64,000 nucleotides of DNA from Spirometra erinaceieuropaei (lineage: Eukaryota; Platyhelminthes; Cestoda; Diphyllobothriidea; Diphyllobothriidae). The stretch lies in contig CACRXP010000001.1 of NCBI GenBank assembly GCA_902702965.1, positions 4,811,947 through 4,875,946 of the forward strand. Reading direction: 5' to 3'. Both the position numbers and the translations under genes were made by a program. This document shows positions 11,527 to 24,175 of the stretch, in pieces; positions within the stretch are counted from its first letter, which is position 1, and each line of letters begins with the position of its first letter. The notes under the pieces were generated by a model. It did no database searches. It saw nothing but the letters and a program-made list of their open reading frames with translations, and was not told where the DNA came from.

Positions 11527-12174
11527 CTATACACTGGGTATGCATCTGACAGACAGAAAAACTTCCCATGCTTCCATCGGTCCCATTGTATTTAGGCCAA
11601 ACCATAGGTGGTATTGCACTTCATCAATATGGGCCCATATGGCTCGGTCAGATACCGTCCCGCCTTCTTGGAGCTTCCTTTTCAGTCTGCTCCAATATGC
11701 CTCGATGGTTTTCGTGTGCTTCCTGTAGTCGGACCCTTGAAGTGCTTTGAATGATTGACTGTGTAATGCTGATATCCTTCCGTTGGGAAGCGATTGTAAG
11801 TCTTCCACTCATCAGTAACAATTATGATGCCCGTCGCGACCCATTTTGTTATGACAGCTCGCATGACTGGCCAGCTTCTGTCATTCGCCTGTTCAAACAA
11901 GGCCTTCCGGTGGCTGGTATCATACATTACTACGAATCGAAATTGCCTTTCCCGTCTACCGACGTTGTACTTACGCCATCTCTTCCACTTTCACCTCAGT
12001 TCCCGGGCCGCCGATCTTCCGCGTTTCCTTCATGAGCACGGTGGAACACACATTGCGACAAAACGCGTGCCATTCAACAGCCGTGCCATACGACATGTTT
12101 GCATCTTTTTCACATTCCTTCACTCGTATTCCTCTTGGAAAGGACAACCATATCTTCCTAATTGTACTGATCAT
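11527..12174 (-). pseudogene. Merlin-type (IS1016/ISXO2-like) transposase relic
   Basis: Read on the minus strand, three pieces in different frames follow the order of a Merlin transposase. First, WHAFCRNVC then IGGPGTEVKVEE, around the first acidic catalytic residue. Second, RKYNVGRRERQFRFVVMYDT, then VTDEWKTYNRFP with the second catalytic Asp, and HYTVNHSKHFKGP. Third, HTKTIEAYWSRLKRKL with the last catalytic Glu. At least two frameshifts separate them, so the gene is dead, although the DDE residues remain visible. Merlin elements are established in flatworm genomes. Terminal inverted repeats were not located. Confidence 0.75.
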
Positions 12175-13950
12175 GAACAGGCTGTTCTGAAGTATACAGC
12201 CGGTTCACTGGGTCCACCTCCTACGGCACCGAACACATCGAAATACAAAACCGTCTGAGTGGCGCCGTCGGACTTGCTGTTTCATTCTGTTCTTACACTT
12301 GCAAGTCTATGCCGTCAACAAAAGTCGTTTTCTCTGGCAGTAATCCACTAGCTTCTCCGAATTCATCTCTTCCATTACTTGTTCACTTTGATTTCGGTGC
12401 TGCGTTTTACTTCGAGCAATTCTTTCGGCTTCCGCCGATGGCGACATATAATATTGAGAAAAAGATAGCCTGTTGCGGAAACACGACTCGGCCAGACAAC
12501 TCCTTCAGATATTTAATTACTCGGGATTAACTACCAAATACTTCTATGTCTACTCCATTCATAAACTAATACCACACAGAAGAAATGACGCAGTCCGGCT
12601 ATTACGTACGTTTGTAAACTTACATTCTGAGAACCGAGTTGGTCTGATATCGTTGGCATAGCGCTCATGGAAATTGCCATACCGTTCACAAAATTTGAGT
12701 GGTTGAACTGGTTTGGGTTCGCCTTGGTTACCTGTCCCGGCGTAAACTATTGATAAGCGTTTAACGTAAATTGCTTTATACTTTAAATGCTTCGTATTGT
12801 TTACCTTTTTAAATGTCCCGCTTCGTTTTCTTTGCTATATGTAATGATATTGGAAGTTTTGAATCAAAATTTGGAATATTGAAATAACTTTATTTTTCGG
12901 CATTTCACCAAGCACTCAAATGCCCCATCCGTAAAACCACTATTTCCACCATTCTCGTAAGACAGGCGGGTGTGGTTAGCCGGTGATACTAGGGGTCTTC
13001 ACGAGACCCTTATTACCCATGAAGTAGAGCCACGTCCGCTCCGAAGGAAGTCGATTATCACACGCGTTCGGAAGTAGCAAAATTGAGACCACAACGAACC
13101 AGCAACATGATATGAAAATTCCTGTCTCACACGCAGGCGAGCTTATCAGCAATCCATGGCGTACAGACAGTTGTCTGAAAGGACGCACAGACCCCCAACA
13201 AACAGGCCCATTCGAGACGCGGTATCTGGGAGTAGACTGTGTATATTAAATTTCTAATAGATCTTGGAAGGATTATTTAGTTAACAGAGCAAACTCTTGT
13301 CTGGTTTACTTCCAGGGACAAAACCCACTTACCAGAATGTGTGAGTCAAGGTCCACGAGCATAACGTCATGGTCTGCTATTGCCGAAACTAACCCTATAT
13401 GATTAGGCGGAATAAAATAGTTCATGGTCGGCGTCATTTGACGTAAATTTAGATTTGCAATAAATGAAAATCTAACGATTGTGCGTTCTGACAAAGAGAA
13501 TTTCTGTCTTGGCTTTGAGCAAGTGATCGTTCATTCACTGGTAGTTGAGTGAATTCGCTGGACTTGAAGAGATTTGTTTTGCGCGTGAGACCGCCGTACA
13601 GCCTATAAGCACTGGACAGTCCTTGTTGACAGTGTGAGTTCTATGACATGCTCGGCTCTTCGTACATTGCCGTTCTGCCAAACGTTTTGCGGGCTACGAT
13701 TAAGATTTCATTCAGTCAGTATATTTGGAGTAAACTCCATTTAAACGGTACAAGTGTGAGGGAAAATAATTAAATTGCAAAAATTCTACATGTAGTTTTA
13801 GTGTGCAGAATGCATAAACCTAATAGTGGAACATAAACGCGAAAAAGGTATGACATTTGCGAAATAACTACGAAAAAATGATCACTACATTCGTACTGTG
13901 AAAATTTTCATAAGGGTCACGTTTAATGCACACAAAAGCATCTGTTGACA

Positions 13951-14622
13951 TCATGTTAGTAGTATGTTGATAGTCATTTCAGTAATCTGCCTGATCAGGC
14001 TTCGGCAGCTCGAGTTGGCTTTTAACGAGTGATTATCCAGTTGTCTCTTAAACACACTTACAGTAGGGGAATCGACAATATACGTCGGTAAAGAATTCCA
14101 TTGGCGAATGACCCTTTGTGAGAAAAGGGAGGAACGTTGATTTTCGTGGCATTTAAGCTTGCTACCGTGTTGCCTGAGATTAAACTTTGGTGCCATGCCA
14201 AAAAGCGTTTCCCAGTCGACATTCAGATCAAGTCCTCTTAGCAACTGAAACGTTGCTATGATGTCACCTCTGTCCTGCCTGTAGTGGAGGGGATGGAGGT
14301 TCAAGGCCGTCAGGCGCTGATCCTCCGTAAACTTTTTCAGGTCATGAACAGCCTTTGTGGCACGTCGTTCTACACCTTCAACGATGTCTATATTCTTCCG
14401 ATGTCACGGCTGCCAAGTTTGTACCGCATCTTCCAGGTGCAGCCACACAAATGCCCCATCTACGTTTCCAAAGTCATCTGTATTCAAGTTAATAAACGTT
14501 CTGTGTATCGCGCTCATGACTGACATTGGCCGCGCTGCGACTTTAAAACGCTGCAGGGTGACGACTAGACAGTCTTTAATGCATACGCCGATTGTCCAGG
14601 AGATACTGTTGTGACGGTGCAT
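13951..14622 (-). pseudogene. LINE fragment, reverse-transcriptase C-terminal region
   Basis: Minus-strand pieces read LHLEDAVQTWQP, then NLHPLHYRQDRGDIIATFQL, then a tail with SQRVIRQWNSLP and FKRQLDNHS. This is the conserved order at the end of CR1-like LINE polyproteins: the thumb-region motif, the Leu-x-Pro-Leu-x-Tyr-Arg-Gln motif and the terminal Val-x-x-x-Trp-Asn-x-Leu-Pro motif. Frames are broken. The equivalent fragment lies at 40.7-41.5 kb in copy B, so it predates the duplication. Confidence 0.75.
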
Positions 14623-14739
14623 TTGTTCTTCGCCTTGCTGATATTATGTACATTACTACACATTTTTGACGTTGAATTTCGTGCACCATTTCTCCTTACA
14701 TGCGTGCAAATTCTCTACGTCTTCTTGTGGTATCTTTCT

Positions 14740-17700
14740 GTTTAGTTCAGTTTATTTAAGTAAAACATGGGTGTTGAACTTTTGAACTCCCTGCTTGTTA
14801 CAAGGAAGCGAATTATATCAAAAAATTAAAAAAGGAAACACCAAACAGCTGCAGAATATTTTTCAGATTGGCAAAGTTTTCGAAACCAGTCAGATACACG
14901 AACTGTTCCAAGTGTTAAAAACATTAACCTTACTGAATTCGCTGTGCAGTTGTCAGTCTATGGATAATTGCTGCGATTTCAGGTTCTGAGGAAAACGAAC
15001 TGAATGCCAACACTGACATTCAACGGACCTGGCATAACAATAGGCTAGCAAACGTTACTGAAATATATGCAGTAATATAGTACTATTAATAAACTGTTCG
15101 AATGAAATGCCAAGACGATATCGATCAGGTGAAATTATGCCGTTTAGTGGTATACGGGTCCAACTTGAGCCTTAAAGCCTCGATGGAGGTGGACATGATG
15201 GCATCTGCAGGCACAGCATTTTAAACCTCGACCACGCTGTTTTGAAAAGAGGAACTTCCGCACGTCCGCCAATCACACGTAGATTAATGGATGACCTCGG
15301 AGGTCCGTTGTGGTTGCTAACTCCAAGAAATCAGCAAATAAGAGACAGCAGTTTTGGCCACGCATTATACAGAATGTTTGTTTAAGGTCGCCTCTTAGAT
15401 ATCTGCAACCCAGTGGAAAAAGGCTGAGATTTGATAGCCGTGTTTCGTAGGTAGCGAATCCTGTCCACTAACGAGTTTGGTTGCCCGCTTTTGGACTTTC
15501 TCAAGGATGCTGAGATCTTTAGAGGTCAAGGGTTATCACGATTGAATAGCGAACTCTAAATGTAGCCGCACAAATACTTTAACGAAACAGTCCTCATCGA
15601 AGGTAGAGAAAGCTCACTTGACAGGATAAAGGACCGATATCGCGGACTTGGCTACCTTGGAGCAGCGGAGCGACTGTTTAAGTGAAGCCGTGACCCGCAC
15701 ACTCAAGTCTTTCTGTGCGTCTACCTCCTGCAATGGTATGTTATTTAGATTTTAAACACTCCGGCTCAGATATCGGGTTCCACCGACTCGCAAAACATTG
15801 CACTTAGTCAGATTAAATGGCAAAAACCAGTCCTGCGACCATTTCCCGAAAGAGGTCAGGTCTGCCTGCAAGCGCTTTTCGTCAAATTCAGTTCGGATGA
15901 CGCTCCAACGCTTGACATCATCAGCGAACATGGCGACATCACAATTCAGTTCACTGACGCAGTCGCTGACGTATACAATGAATAGGGTAGGGCCAAAGAC
16001 GGAGTCCTGAGAAACGACGCTTTCAACCGCTACCTCCACTGACTGCCTGTCACTGACGTGGACAGTTAAAGAGCGGCCGATCAGGAAGCTTTGGATCCAC
16101 GTCAGGAGATTACCCCTAATGCCTGTTCGGCTTAATTGGTACAGGAGACAGTGATGTGGTACACTGCCGAATGCTTTATTGATGTCGATGTAGACTACGT
16201 GTACTGCATTGCCTCCATCAACCGTCCGGGTCTAGCATTCTAAACAATAAAGTAGGTTTGTCACGCATGATCAGCCTCTACAAAATCAGTGCTTGGCATT
16301 TTATAGCAGATTGTGCTTTTCCAGGGAGCACATTATTTCTCAATTAATTATTTTTTCCATAATTTTGCAGTAAAATGCTGTAAGGTTGATTGGTCGGTAA
16401 TTGTTTGCTAAGAACTTGCTGTCGCCTTTATAAATTGGCATGATCCGTGCAGATTTCTATTCGGCGGGCAAATAACCTGCTTAGAACGAAGCTTGAAAGA
16501 GCATGGGCAGCGGTTTAGATATTTCCCCAGTTTGGGCCGGTATGTCATCCGGCCCAAGTGATTTAGGCTTATTCAGCATCAACAGTTCTTTGCGAACAAT
16601 AGCTTCGGCGAAAGCGGAAACCTCAATCGTTGGCCCGTCCACTACATCGCAGACGGGAGGAACAAATGCGCTTTTCGTCGTAAAGATGGATTTAAAATTG
16701 TGAAAGGTGTTCTGCCTTTTTCCATTTTCACTGAACTCTAGGTCCTTACTGGCTTTCAATAATGGGATTAGGTCTCTGTTTCGAGTGCTACATCTTATAT
16801 AACCATAAAATAATTACGGAAATTCCGTGGCCCGATTCAGTAGGCCTTTCTCGAAAGTACGCCCGTCACAAGGATCAGTTTCTTACCTAAGTGCCTCTGT
16901 GCTTTGTATGCATTTACCGACACAGATCTGCAATCCGAGAGGAATTTCCTCCATAGCCTCCGCTTTTCATACACTTCTTTTTAAACCTGTGTTAGTCACG
17001 AGGGTCTGCTGTTCAGTTTTTCCGTGAAATAGGAGAGTGGTCTCTGAGAAGAGTATGCAATAACTCACTAAACCACTCCCAATCCTTAATTATGTCACCG
17101 GAAAAATCTGATTCTCAGTTTATGATGTTAAGGTCAGCTTTCATTTGGGCAAAGTCGACACGACGAATATTGCACCTAACTTTTATGGCTTGTTCGGGCA
17201 GCGAAAAATGGGACTCTCCTACAATAGTACGACTTTGTCACTTCGACCTAGGGAAGTAGACATTGCACCTTATCAATTCCGCCCAACGACTTCGTAAGGA
17301 TCAGATCTAGACAGTTTGACTGTTGCCCTTTGGCATCCTCGTTGGAAACGAGACGTGCCGAGTGAGAAATAACCTGAGCCTCATGTTCAGCAAGCGTCGT
17401 TCCAAAGTATGGTCTGGACCAGATGCGTAAACTGAACTCCAGTCTGTAAGAGTTGCATCAAATTCTCCATGATTAAGACTTCGGACCAGATAGAGAAGCT
17501 ATCCAGGTCCTCAATAAGACGGGCGTCCGCCGTGGAATCATTTCTCGGCGGTCGGTAGACTGTCAGGACGTCGAGGCTTGGTGAACCCGGTACTGTTATA
17601 GTTAGGCAAAGTGTCTCAGAAGAACATGCAGGTTTATCTGTTTTGTCGGAGACTATAAGCCCATGCTTTACATACGTGAGTACGCCTCCGCCCTGACAGT

Positions 17701-17805
17701 CTGACTTGTCTCTTCTAAACAGTCGGTATCTTGACATGGTTAACTCACGGTTGTCCACCTGCTGATCCAACCAAGTTTCTGTAAGTGAGGTTATATGCGG
17801 GGATC
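14740..17805 (-). pseudogene. Degenerate CR1-like LINE (endonuclease to 3' tail)
   Basis: In minus-strand order: an endonuclease segment beginning SLTETWLDQQ (17.8 kb) and including GGGVLTYV and VYRPPRND; a linker (16.5-16.8 kb) with KPKSLGPDDIPA; reverse-transcriptase pieces (15.75-16.04 kb) with VAMFADDVKRW, the FADD form of the catalytic motif; and a 3' UTR ending at about 14745 in CTGAACTAAACAGA, a short repeat tail of the kind used by these LINEs. Multiple stops and frameshifts make it non-functional. Copy B holds the same element at 41.5-44 kb but with the endonuclease deleted. Confidence 0.75.
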
Positions 17806-17960
17806 AATCAGATAGATGGATCTTGACGTCTTCTTCGTCTTTTATCACTCTCCAAAGTTTAAGATCGCCCGTAAAGAGCACTATGTGCAATTTCACTTCA
17901 CGTACCAGATCATTTACATAGAGTACGTGACCAATCTCATGAAACCTGGTGACAGAATCT
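17805..17960 (-). pseudogene. Short LINE reverse-transcriptase fragment
   Basis: The minus strand reads FTGDLKLWRVIKDEED preceded by LYVNDLVREVK, a degenerate version of the palm region ending in FADDIKLW. It abuts the endonuclease piece of the neighbouring LINE directly, so it is a separate insertion remnant. Confidence 0.5.
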
Positions 17961-19795
17961 GATGCGAGAATTGAGGACGTTTGGAACGTTGCGAATTTTG
18001 ATTGCCCGCTCAGCTCTCTTTAGGAAATATCCTCAACTTGTGCAGAAATTGTGCCCACATAATTTTTTCAAACAAAATGTCCATACATTTGGTCGAAAAT
18101 GGACGTCGCGGTATACTCAGGCATTTTCCTATGCTAATACCTGTTCTGGACTTCGTTTGCCCATTTGAGCGGGTTTTTTCTTGGAGGGAGAGTAATCTAC
18201 TTCGAAGAGTTTTAATAAACAGAGATAGCCGGACTTGAAAAATGATTTTTTTCCGATAGTAACCGTGACAATTCACTTCCTAAAACAAAGGTTATTTTAA
18301 GAGAACTAGATGTTTTGTCGATTTACAGCCGACACACAAGCAGATCTGTGCGATTTTGTGCTCTAAAGTGCAGTAATAACGCACACAGGCAATCCTTCAT
18401 TAAAGTGAGCTAAAATTGTTCTGCCGTTTGGGAAATCCCATGTGTCGTCACAGAAAAGACCACCATCGAACTATCATTTTCAGATTTAAACATATTAAAT
18501 CTTACTTTTTGTACAGTCTATCTTCTGCACATACCTAATTCAGAAATGGAAATAGCAAAACGTTATCAGCTTCGGTAAAATATCAACGTATATATAGCCA
18601 CTCTTTCGTGCATTCATAGTCGTAGAAAGGAGTCTAAAGTTGAGTAAAATAATTCAAATAGCCAAAATATAAAGAAAAAGATTTGTTATTACGTTTGCGG
18701 TTGAAAAATATCAGTATCATTTAGCAGAGTAAAAGAAACGGCCGAAAGTGTCAAACTTTTTCTCGGCCTCACTCTGTAAAAAATCAAAGTACTCAGACAT
18801 CCGTCAACGGAATGCCGTATGAAAGCCCTCCTTACAGGGACAATTTATTAGATAAAGTTTTTTTATTGATCTAAGGCATATTCGTTGTTGACTTTCGTTG
18901 TGGACGCTAGTTTTATTCGACAATGAGGATTCCTGTTTGTGTGAGTCTTCAAATGTGATCCAGATGACGTCATTAATGAAAAATGAAAGCAAAAACACTC
19001 GCTACTTCGCTAAATGCCTCCAAGAAGTACCTGATTTTAAAGTTTTTAACAGTTACGTAATACTGAATCTGTCCTTACAGGCGATCGGATTAAAGCACTG
19101 AAACTCTTGAAATATTCATCGATAATTCAAGACCGATCTGAAATTCAGTTTACTCCTAAACGAACGAAAAGTGCAAATTAATTTAACGGAAGAAAGGTTC
19201 TCTTTATAAACACAACATGGTATACTTACGATTACACATGCCAATTCTATTTAAAATTATTTGGCACTAGTCGGCCGGCAACATGTGACCTTATGAAATT
19301 TTTGTTCCTATGATATCCCTGTCGGAGAAATCAAGCGAAATCTTGCTTTTCTTATTGAACCGCATCTCAATTAAATCAAAAGACCAAAAGCTAACACGAA
19401 TGCTTGGAAATTGTTTTGGGATCTATGCTCAGATTGTAGGCTATTTGTAAGGCGTCATGCCTGGAATAACATTAATTCTTAAAGGATATCTAAATGGAAG
19501 CTTCACTGAAACATTACTGTTAGCTGTTTTTCTGTTTGTGCTTTCATATTTAGTCAGTTTTTTATGGGCAAACGTTTCTATAAATGGGGCTTACTAAATT
19601 GCAACCATTTTTGGTGTTTTTGGAATTTCGCGCTTTTCTAAAACATCGACATTTCTAAAGAACGCAACATTGCCTTTAGTATTTATTGTGTGCTTTTAAT
19701 TTTTTTAAAGTTGTGCTCTATTAACATAAATATTGGGCCCACGGATTGGTGTCGATTTGCGAGTGATTAGCAATCATTCGTAAGTTTCGACACAT
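17961..19795. other. Unassigned insert in copy A
   Basis: AT-rich DNA with no counterpart in copy B, lying between LINE fragments. No coding motif, tRNA or clear repeat is seen. It may be old flanking DNA carried in with the LINE cluster, or the matching segment may have been deleted from copy B. Confidence 0.4.
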
Positions 19796-20530
19796 CTAAT
19801 GAGCTAGGTCATAAAAAGCTCGTACTTCACGGACGAGTCTTTTGCATAAGTTTCGTCTTTGTCTGAATTCTTGAAGTTTTTCTGGGCTTCCCGTACGCAA
19901 GAAGATTTTCCACAACTTGCGTTCTCTTCTTATTCCCTTCTTAACCGATATTGTCAGCCATTTCGGTTTGTTTCCGGTCGGATGTCTCTTGAGAGGACAG
20001 TATCGTTCAATCGAATCTTTCATAGTTGATTCGAAGGTTGTCCAGCATTCGTTGACATCTCTCTGTAATGCTTCCGTCCATGGAGTGTGTCCAACCTCCG
20101 ATTTCATTGCCTCAAATTTACCCCACCAGACGTTTTTTAACGACTTTGATTTCGTTCGGGGACAGTTACGAGTGTCGACTCCCACATTTATGTCGGGCCT
20201 ACCTTTATTTCATCAACGCTTTCCTCGTTCTTGGTAAACAGTAGGTTTAGGCAACTAGCTCTCTGACCTTCACGCATCCGAGTCACATTTCGTACATGTT
20301 GAAACAGACGTTCATCAAGTACCGTGTCTAATAGCATTTGGTCGAATCCTTGTCTGTTGCCCTTAACTGTCATAAGGTTCCACTTAATCCGCGGAGTATT
20401 GAAATCTCCTACAATAATAACGCTTTGCTTTCGACTGTTCTTGCGGATTCGAGTGATTAACGCTTGATCTTTGTCAGCAGGTTGATTTGGGGGCCTATAT
20501 ACAACGATGACAGCAACAATTTCAGCTTCA
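19796..20530 (-). pseudogene. LINE fragment: endonuclease C-terminus and linker
   Basis: The minus strand reads VIVVYRPPNQPADKDQ, then VIIVGDFNTPRIKW (the Gly-Asp-Phe-Asn signature of the apurinic-type endonuclease), then CLNLLFTKNEESVD. A frame change leads into the basic linker (19796-20185) with KPKWLTISVKKGIRRERKLW. It starts abruptly at about 20530 against the 3' tail of another LINE, so it is a nested remnant. Confidence 0.65.
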
Positions 20531-21542
20531 GTCAGTCAGTGTATTTGAGGGAAATAGGCTTACGCCTTTGAACTCCCTATTTGTACATAAAAAATCGATA
20601 ACCAAGCAAAAATGTGAAAAATTACAGCATTAAGTGAATGCATACATTAATTCACATATGTCACTGGTCACATGGCTAAAAAGTCACATAGTCCGCTTGT
20701 TGCTGCAGCATATATCTGTCAAGGCGACATTTAAATGTCTCCACAGATTGAGACATAACAACCGTCTCGGGCAGGTTATTCCACGGTTTTACGACACGGT
20801 TGGAGAAGAAATATTTTTTCACATTCAGTCTACCCTGTGGCACACGTAGCTTGAAGGGATGTCCCCGGAGGTGAGTTGTAGTGGCGAGTTGGAAAAATTC
20901 ATCGCGCCGAAGGGCACAATCCTAGCCGCGCACGATACGGAAAGTTTGTATCATGTCTTCGCGCAACTGTCTATAGCTCAGAGGATAGAGATTAAGGTTA
21001 GTTAAGCGGATTTCGTATGGCAGTGCACTTTGACCTCTTATTAATTTTGTTGCTCGTCTCTGCACCCTTTCCAGCAGATCGTAATCCTGATGCGTCCACG
21101 GTCTCCAGGCCTGCATTGCATATTCGAAAAGGGGCCTTATAAACGTGCCGAAGACTTTGGTAAAGCAGTCTTCATCGAAAACTACGAATGCCCGCTTGAT
21201 GGCATATAGCATTGAGGTTGCGGCCTTGGCCGCCTTACAGCATTGTGTAGAAGGCTTTAGGCTGTCTGCAACCCAAACTTCGAGATCTTTCTGAGTTTCT
21301 GCTTCTCGGAGTGGCATTCCGTTCAGATGGTATTGCCGCGTACTAGGGGTCTGATTTCCGAGGCGCATAATGGTGCATTTGTTCAAATTGAAGGACAAGA
21401 GCCATCTGCGGGACCACTCGTCCAATCGACAAAGATTTTCTTGGAAGGTGGTCTCATCGGCAGCATTCTGAATGGCTTTCCAGATTTTTATGTCATCCGC
21501 AAACATGGCAGCTTCAGGAACCAACAAATGACATTGTAGCAT
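20531..21542 (-). pseudogene. LINE fragment: reverse-transcriptase palm to 3' tail
   Basis: A single 206-residue frame (20922-21542) runs from AAMFADDIKIWKAI through RWLLSFNLNKCTIMRLG, FIRPLFEYAMQAWRPW and LNLYPLSYRQLREDMIQTFR. This is the second half of a CR1-like reverse transcriptase with FADD intact. The 3' UTR follows to about 20531, ending in a short CTGACTGACTG repeat. It is 5'-truncated, the usual result of incomplete target-primed reverse transcription. Copy B lacks it, so it either inserted in copy A after the duplication or was lost from B. Confidence 0.75.
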
Positions 21543-22640
21543 CTCCTCGTCATGCTCATTTACTCATTTTTAACAGGGTTACATTCGACTGCAGCACTGA
21601 TATATAGGGCAAATCCGCCACCTCGCCTTTTGGTTCGGTTTCATCTTGGCCCTCGATAACCATCTAATTGTATTTAGGGGTTTGGGACTACTGGGATGAG
21701 CCACGTTTCAGTTAATGTAATAGCATCAGGACGTAATTCGGCCACAATTATTTTATGTCCGTCGAGTTTGTCCAAGAGGCTTTGTACATTTCCGTAGAAG
21801 AACTTAATTTTATGTAGGCTTTTGCATCGCATTAGTTGCCCGGCCGTGTGGCCTTCGTCGGTATCACAGGCTTTCTCCAAAGACGTGTTTTTTGTCGTCT
21901 CACCATCGCTCTGTTCATTATTACTAGTTCCTTCTCTCCTTGTTCTTTCGAGGTCGCCAGCTATGCCTTCAGAGCTCTTCATTTCATTCTCTCTTGTACT
22001 GAGTAATTCGATTGAAAAAAAGACCTTCGTGGCCAGGGCCTCCTCCTAATGCTCATCCAAGAAGAAGATACCTCTAAAACAATTTTTATAGTCTTGAATA
22101 ATCCATTGGGAAATCATGCTGTCATTAGCGTTTAGTCGGAAAAGCTTCAGAATCTTAATCGCTTCATTTTCTTTTATTATATCACCCAGGCACTCTTGCA
22201 AGATCATGATATCATTAGTTATTCTTCATCTGGGGTTATCGTTGGTTGATTCACGGAGTCCATGGACGACTATGCATTGCGATTTGCACACAGCACCTCC
22301 GTCCAGCGAGTTTTGTTGGATAATTGGTGTGACCGATGTTGAGACTTCCCCAGTTTGGGCATCAGTGTTATTTACATGAAGATACGTGAGAGTATGTGCA
22401 TCCACTCCCACCCTGAGTTCATTCTTATTCGGTCTTGTATTGGTCGACGCCCCCCCCCCACATTAAGCTCAGGAGGTGCGCATACTGTCTGGGGACTGTT
22501 TAGCTCTTTCGACGGTCCATCTTTATCATTTTAATTGCTGGGCCCTCGGCTTCCTTTCTAACTTGCCTGACATCTTCTCCATCGGATTTTTGCGACCTTT
22601 CTCCATAGTCTTTCCTGCCGACTTCTTCTCATCCTTTACT
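21543..22640 (-). pseudogene. LINE 5' region: ORF1 remnant and endonuclease start
   Basis: On the minus strand an ORF1-like region has CIVVHGLRES, resembling the RRM-like nucleic-acid-binding ORF1 proteins of CR1-type LINEs. The endonuclease N-terminus follows: KIKFFYGNVQSLLDKLDGHK, then ITLTETWL, then RGGGFALYISAAV before the frame is lost. The same block occurs at 44.0-45.0 kb in copy B. No ORF is intact. Confidence 0.6.
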
Positions 22641-22712
22641 GATTTTTGAAGCCTTACGTCACCACTGACAACTGGGGTCTGACACTGCTTATGAAGAGTG
22701 TCTCACGCTCTA

Positions 22713-22790
22713 CTCATGCCTCTACAAGCGTTAGACATTTCACGGACGGGTCTGTCCAACGCCATACCACCTCAACTCATCGCCAAATTC
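22713..22790 (+). repeat. Short patch copied from 25188-25266
   Basis: About 78 bases (from CTCATGCCTCTACAAGCG to GCCAAATTC) match the segment 2.5 kb downstream with only a few differences. The patch sits exactly where copy A lacks the 2.3 kb found in copy B, as expected for filler DNA at a deletion junction. Confidence 0.7.
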
Positions 22791-23549
22791 CTGTTGCCTT
22801 CATGCGCGAGGGCAATAGGAATACTCACCTGCAGTGCAAGAACACAGAAAACCTCCTCAACTACAATTATGTGCATTCATATTAATTGTTCGAATCTCAT
22901 CCAAACGTTAGTAATAAGAGAGATCGGCAGCGCAAGTGCAGATCTCTCTGTCTAAGACTTCTGAGAAAGGTAATTTAGGCTTGTGCACTAGGAATTTTAC
23001 ATTTGCTCCAGCCCATATTCTAAGGACTGTCTGTCTAAAGGACACATAATTTGTCCTGTTGCCTCAGCGTATCCGCAAATATATTTTAAACCTTTCTGCC
23101 TAGATGTCATCCATTTGAAATAGCCGATATGCTAGAAATAAAACACACACACGTACCTTGGAGGGGTGAGTGACATTTTACTAAGATATTACTTATGCAC
23201 TCATCCTATACGTATCGTAATATAAAACCATCATTCTGGCGGGAAAATTAATAGCATCCTTGACAACATTTAGTACACGATACACATCCTGCAGTCGAAA
23301 ATTCCCAGTTGAATTAAGTCCTCTCTTGTAGTGGCTGTGTAGTATCATAAGCATGAAAGTGCAGATATTATCAAAGTTACATTGCTTGCAATGAAGATGG
23401 ACATTCTACATTCTACGCATCCGCTCGGAACATACGATTATGAAGGCTCAGTGCATCAGCATATGTTAGAATGCTAAGGGATTCTCAGTCAAAGATTTTT
23501 TCCAGAATAGATCCAAATGTACAGGTATCGGTGGAAAAAGCAGTTTAAC

Positions 23550-24175
23550 CGTCCGACAGCGACCATGTGCAGCAAAATCATGCAAGTGAAGGATCGCCTA
23601 GACGTGGGTGAACAATCGCGCGGCGTCTATCAGATCCCATGTCGGGACAGCCCTCGCCACTACACTGGACAAACCGGACGACGACTTAGCTCACGAATAA
23701 CGGAGCACAAGCGGGACGGTCCGGAGAGTCGACCCGTTGTCTCAGGTCGCCACTCACACCCTGGAGGAAGGCCACGAACTCAACTTTGCGAGCACGCGGA
23801 TAGTGGCGCGGGCCAGCACTAAGACAGGATGAGAACTGTTAGAGGCCTGGGTGTCTGACACTAACGCTATCAACAGGCGCGTTGACATACCCCCCTGCTA
23901 TCACGCGCTCCGTTCCCGCGGCCAAGGGGCGAGACCCAATTTCCAGCCAAGGGTGCACGCAGTCACGCCACCGTGAGACGGCGTGGGACGCCACTTAACG
24001 CGAATACCACCCTCTGCACTCATGTCTCTCCCCCCTTCATGGAGTGACTACAAAAACCACTCATTTGATGTTGCCTTCTCACAGTCTCTGTCGATGGCCT
24101 CCTGTACGAGACCGAAAGCTCAGACTAAAAAACCCACTGTCCCAGAGATCGGGTCTTCATCTTCTTTACGGTAAT
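23550..24175 (+). pseudogene. Penelope-like element fragment: GIY-YIG endonuclease and 3' end
   Basis: The plus strand reads RGVYQIPCRDSPRHYTGQTG, then RRLSSRITEHKR: the GIY-YIG catalytic region with the Cys-x-x-Cys-like insert and Arg/Glu-His of PLE endonucleases. After a frameshift it continues with ELLEAWVSDTNAINRRVD, the conserved PLE C-terminus, with an in-frame stop just before ELLEAW. The reverse transcriptase is absent. It inserted after the sequence CAGTTTAAC (23541-23549), which in copy B (to 48129) continues without it, so the insertion is specific to copy A. A hammerhead-like motif lies in its tail. Confidence 0.8.
24083..24126 (+). ncRNA. Hammerhead-ribozyme-like motif in PLE tail
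   Basis: Stem I pairs AGTCT (24083-24087) with AGACT (24122-24126). Stem II is GGCCTC/GAGACC with one mismatch and a six-base loop. GAAA then leads into a four-base palindrome AGCT and the cleavage-site C (24121). The core before stem II is degenerate (TCGATGG rather than CUGANGA), so this copy is probably inactive. The layout matches the other PLE-associated candidates in this window. Confidence 0.5.
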
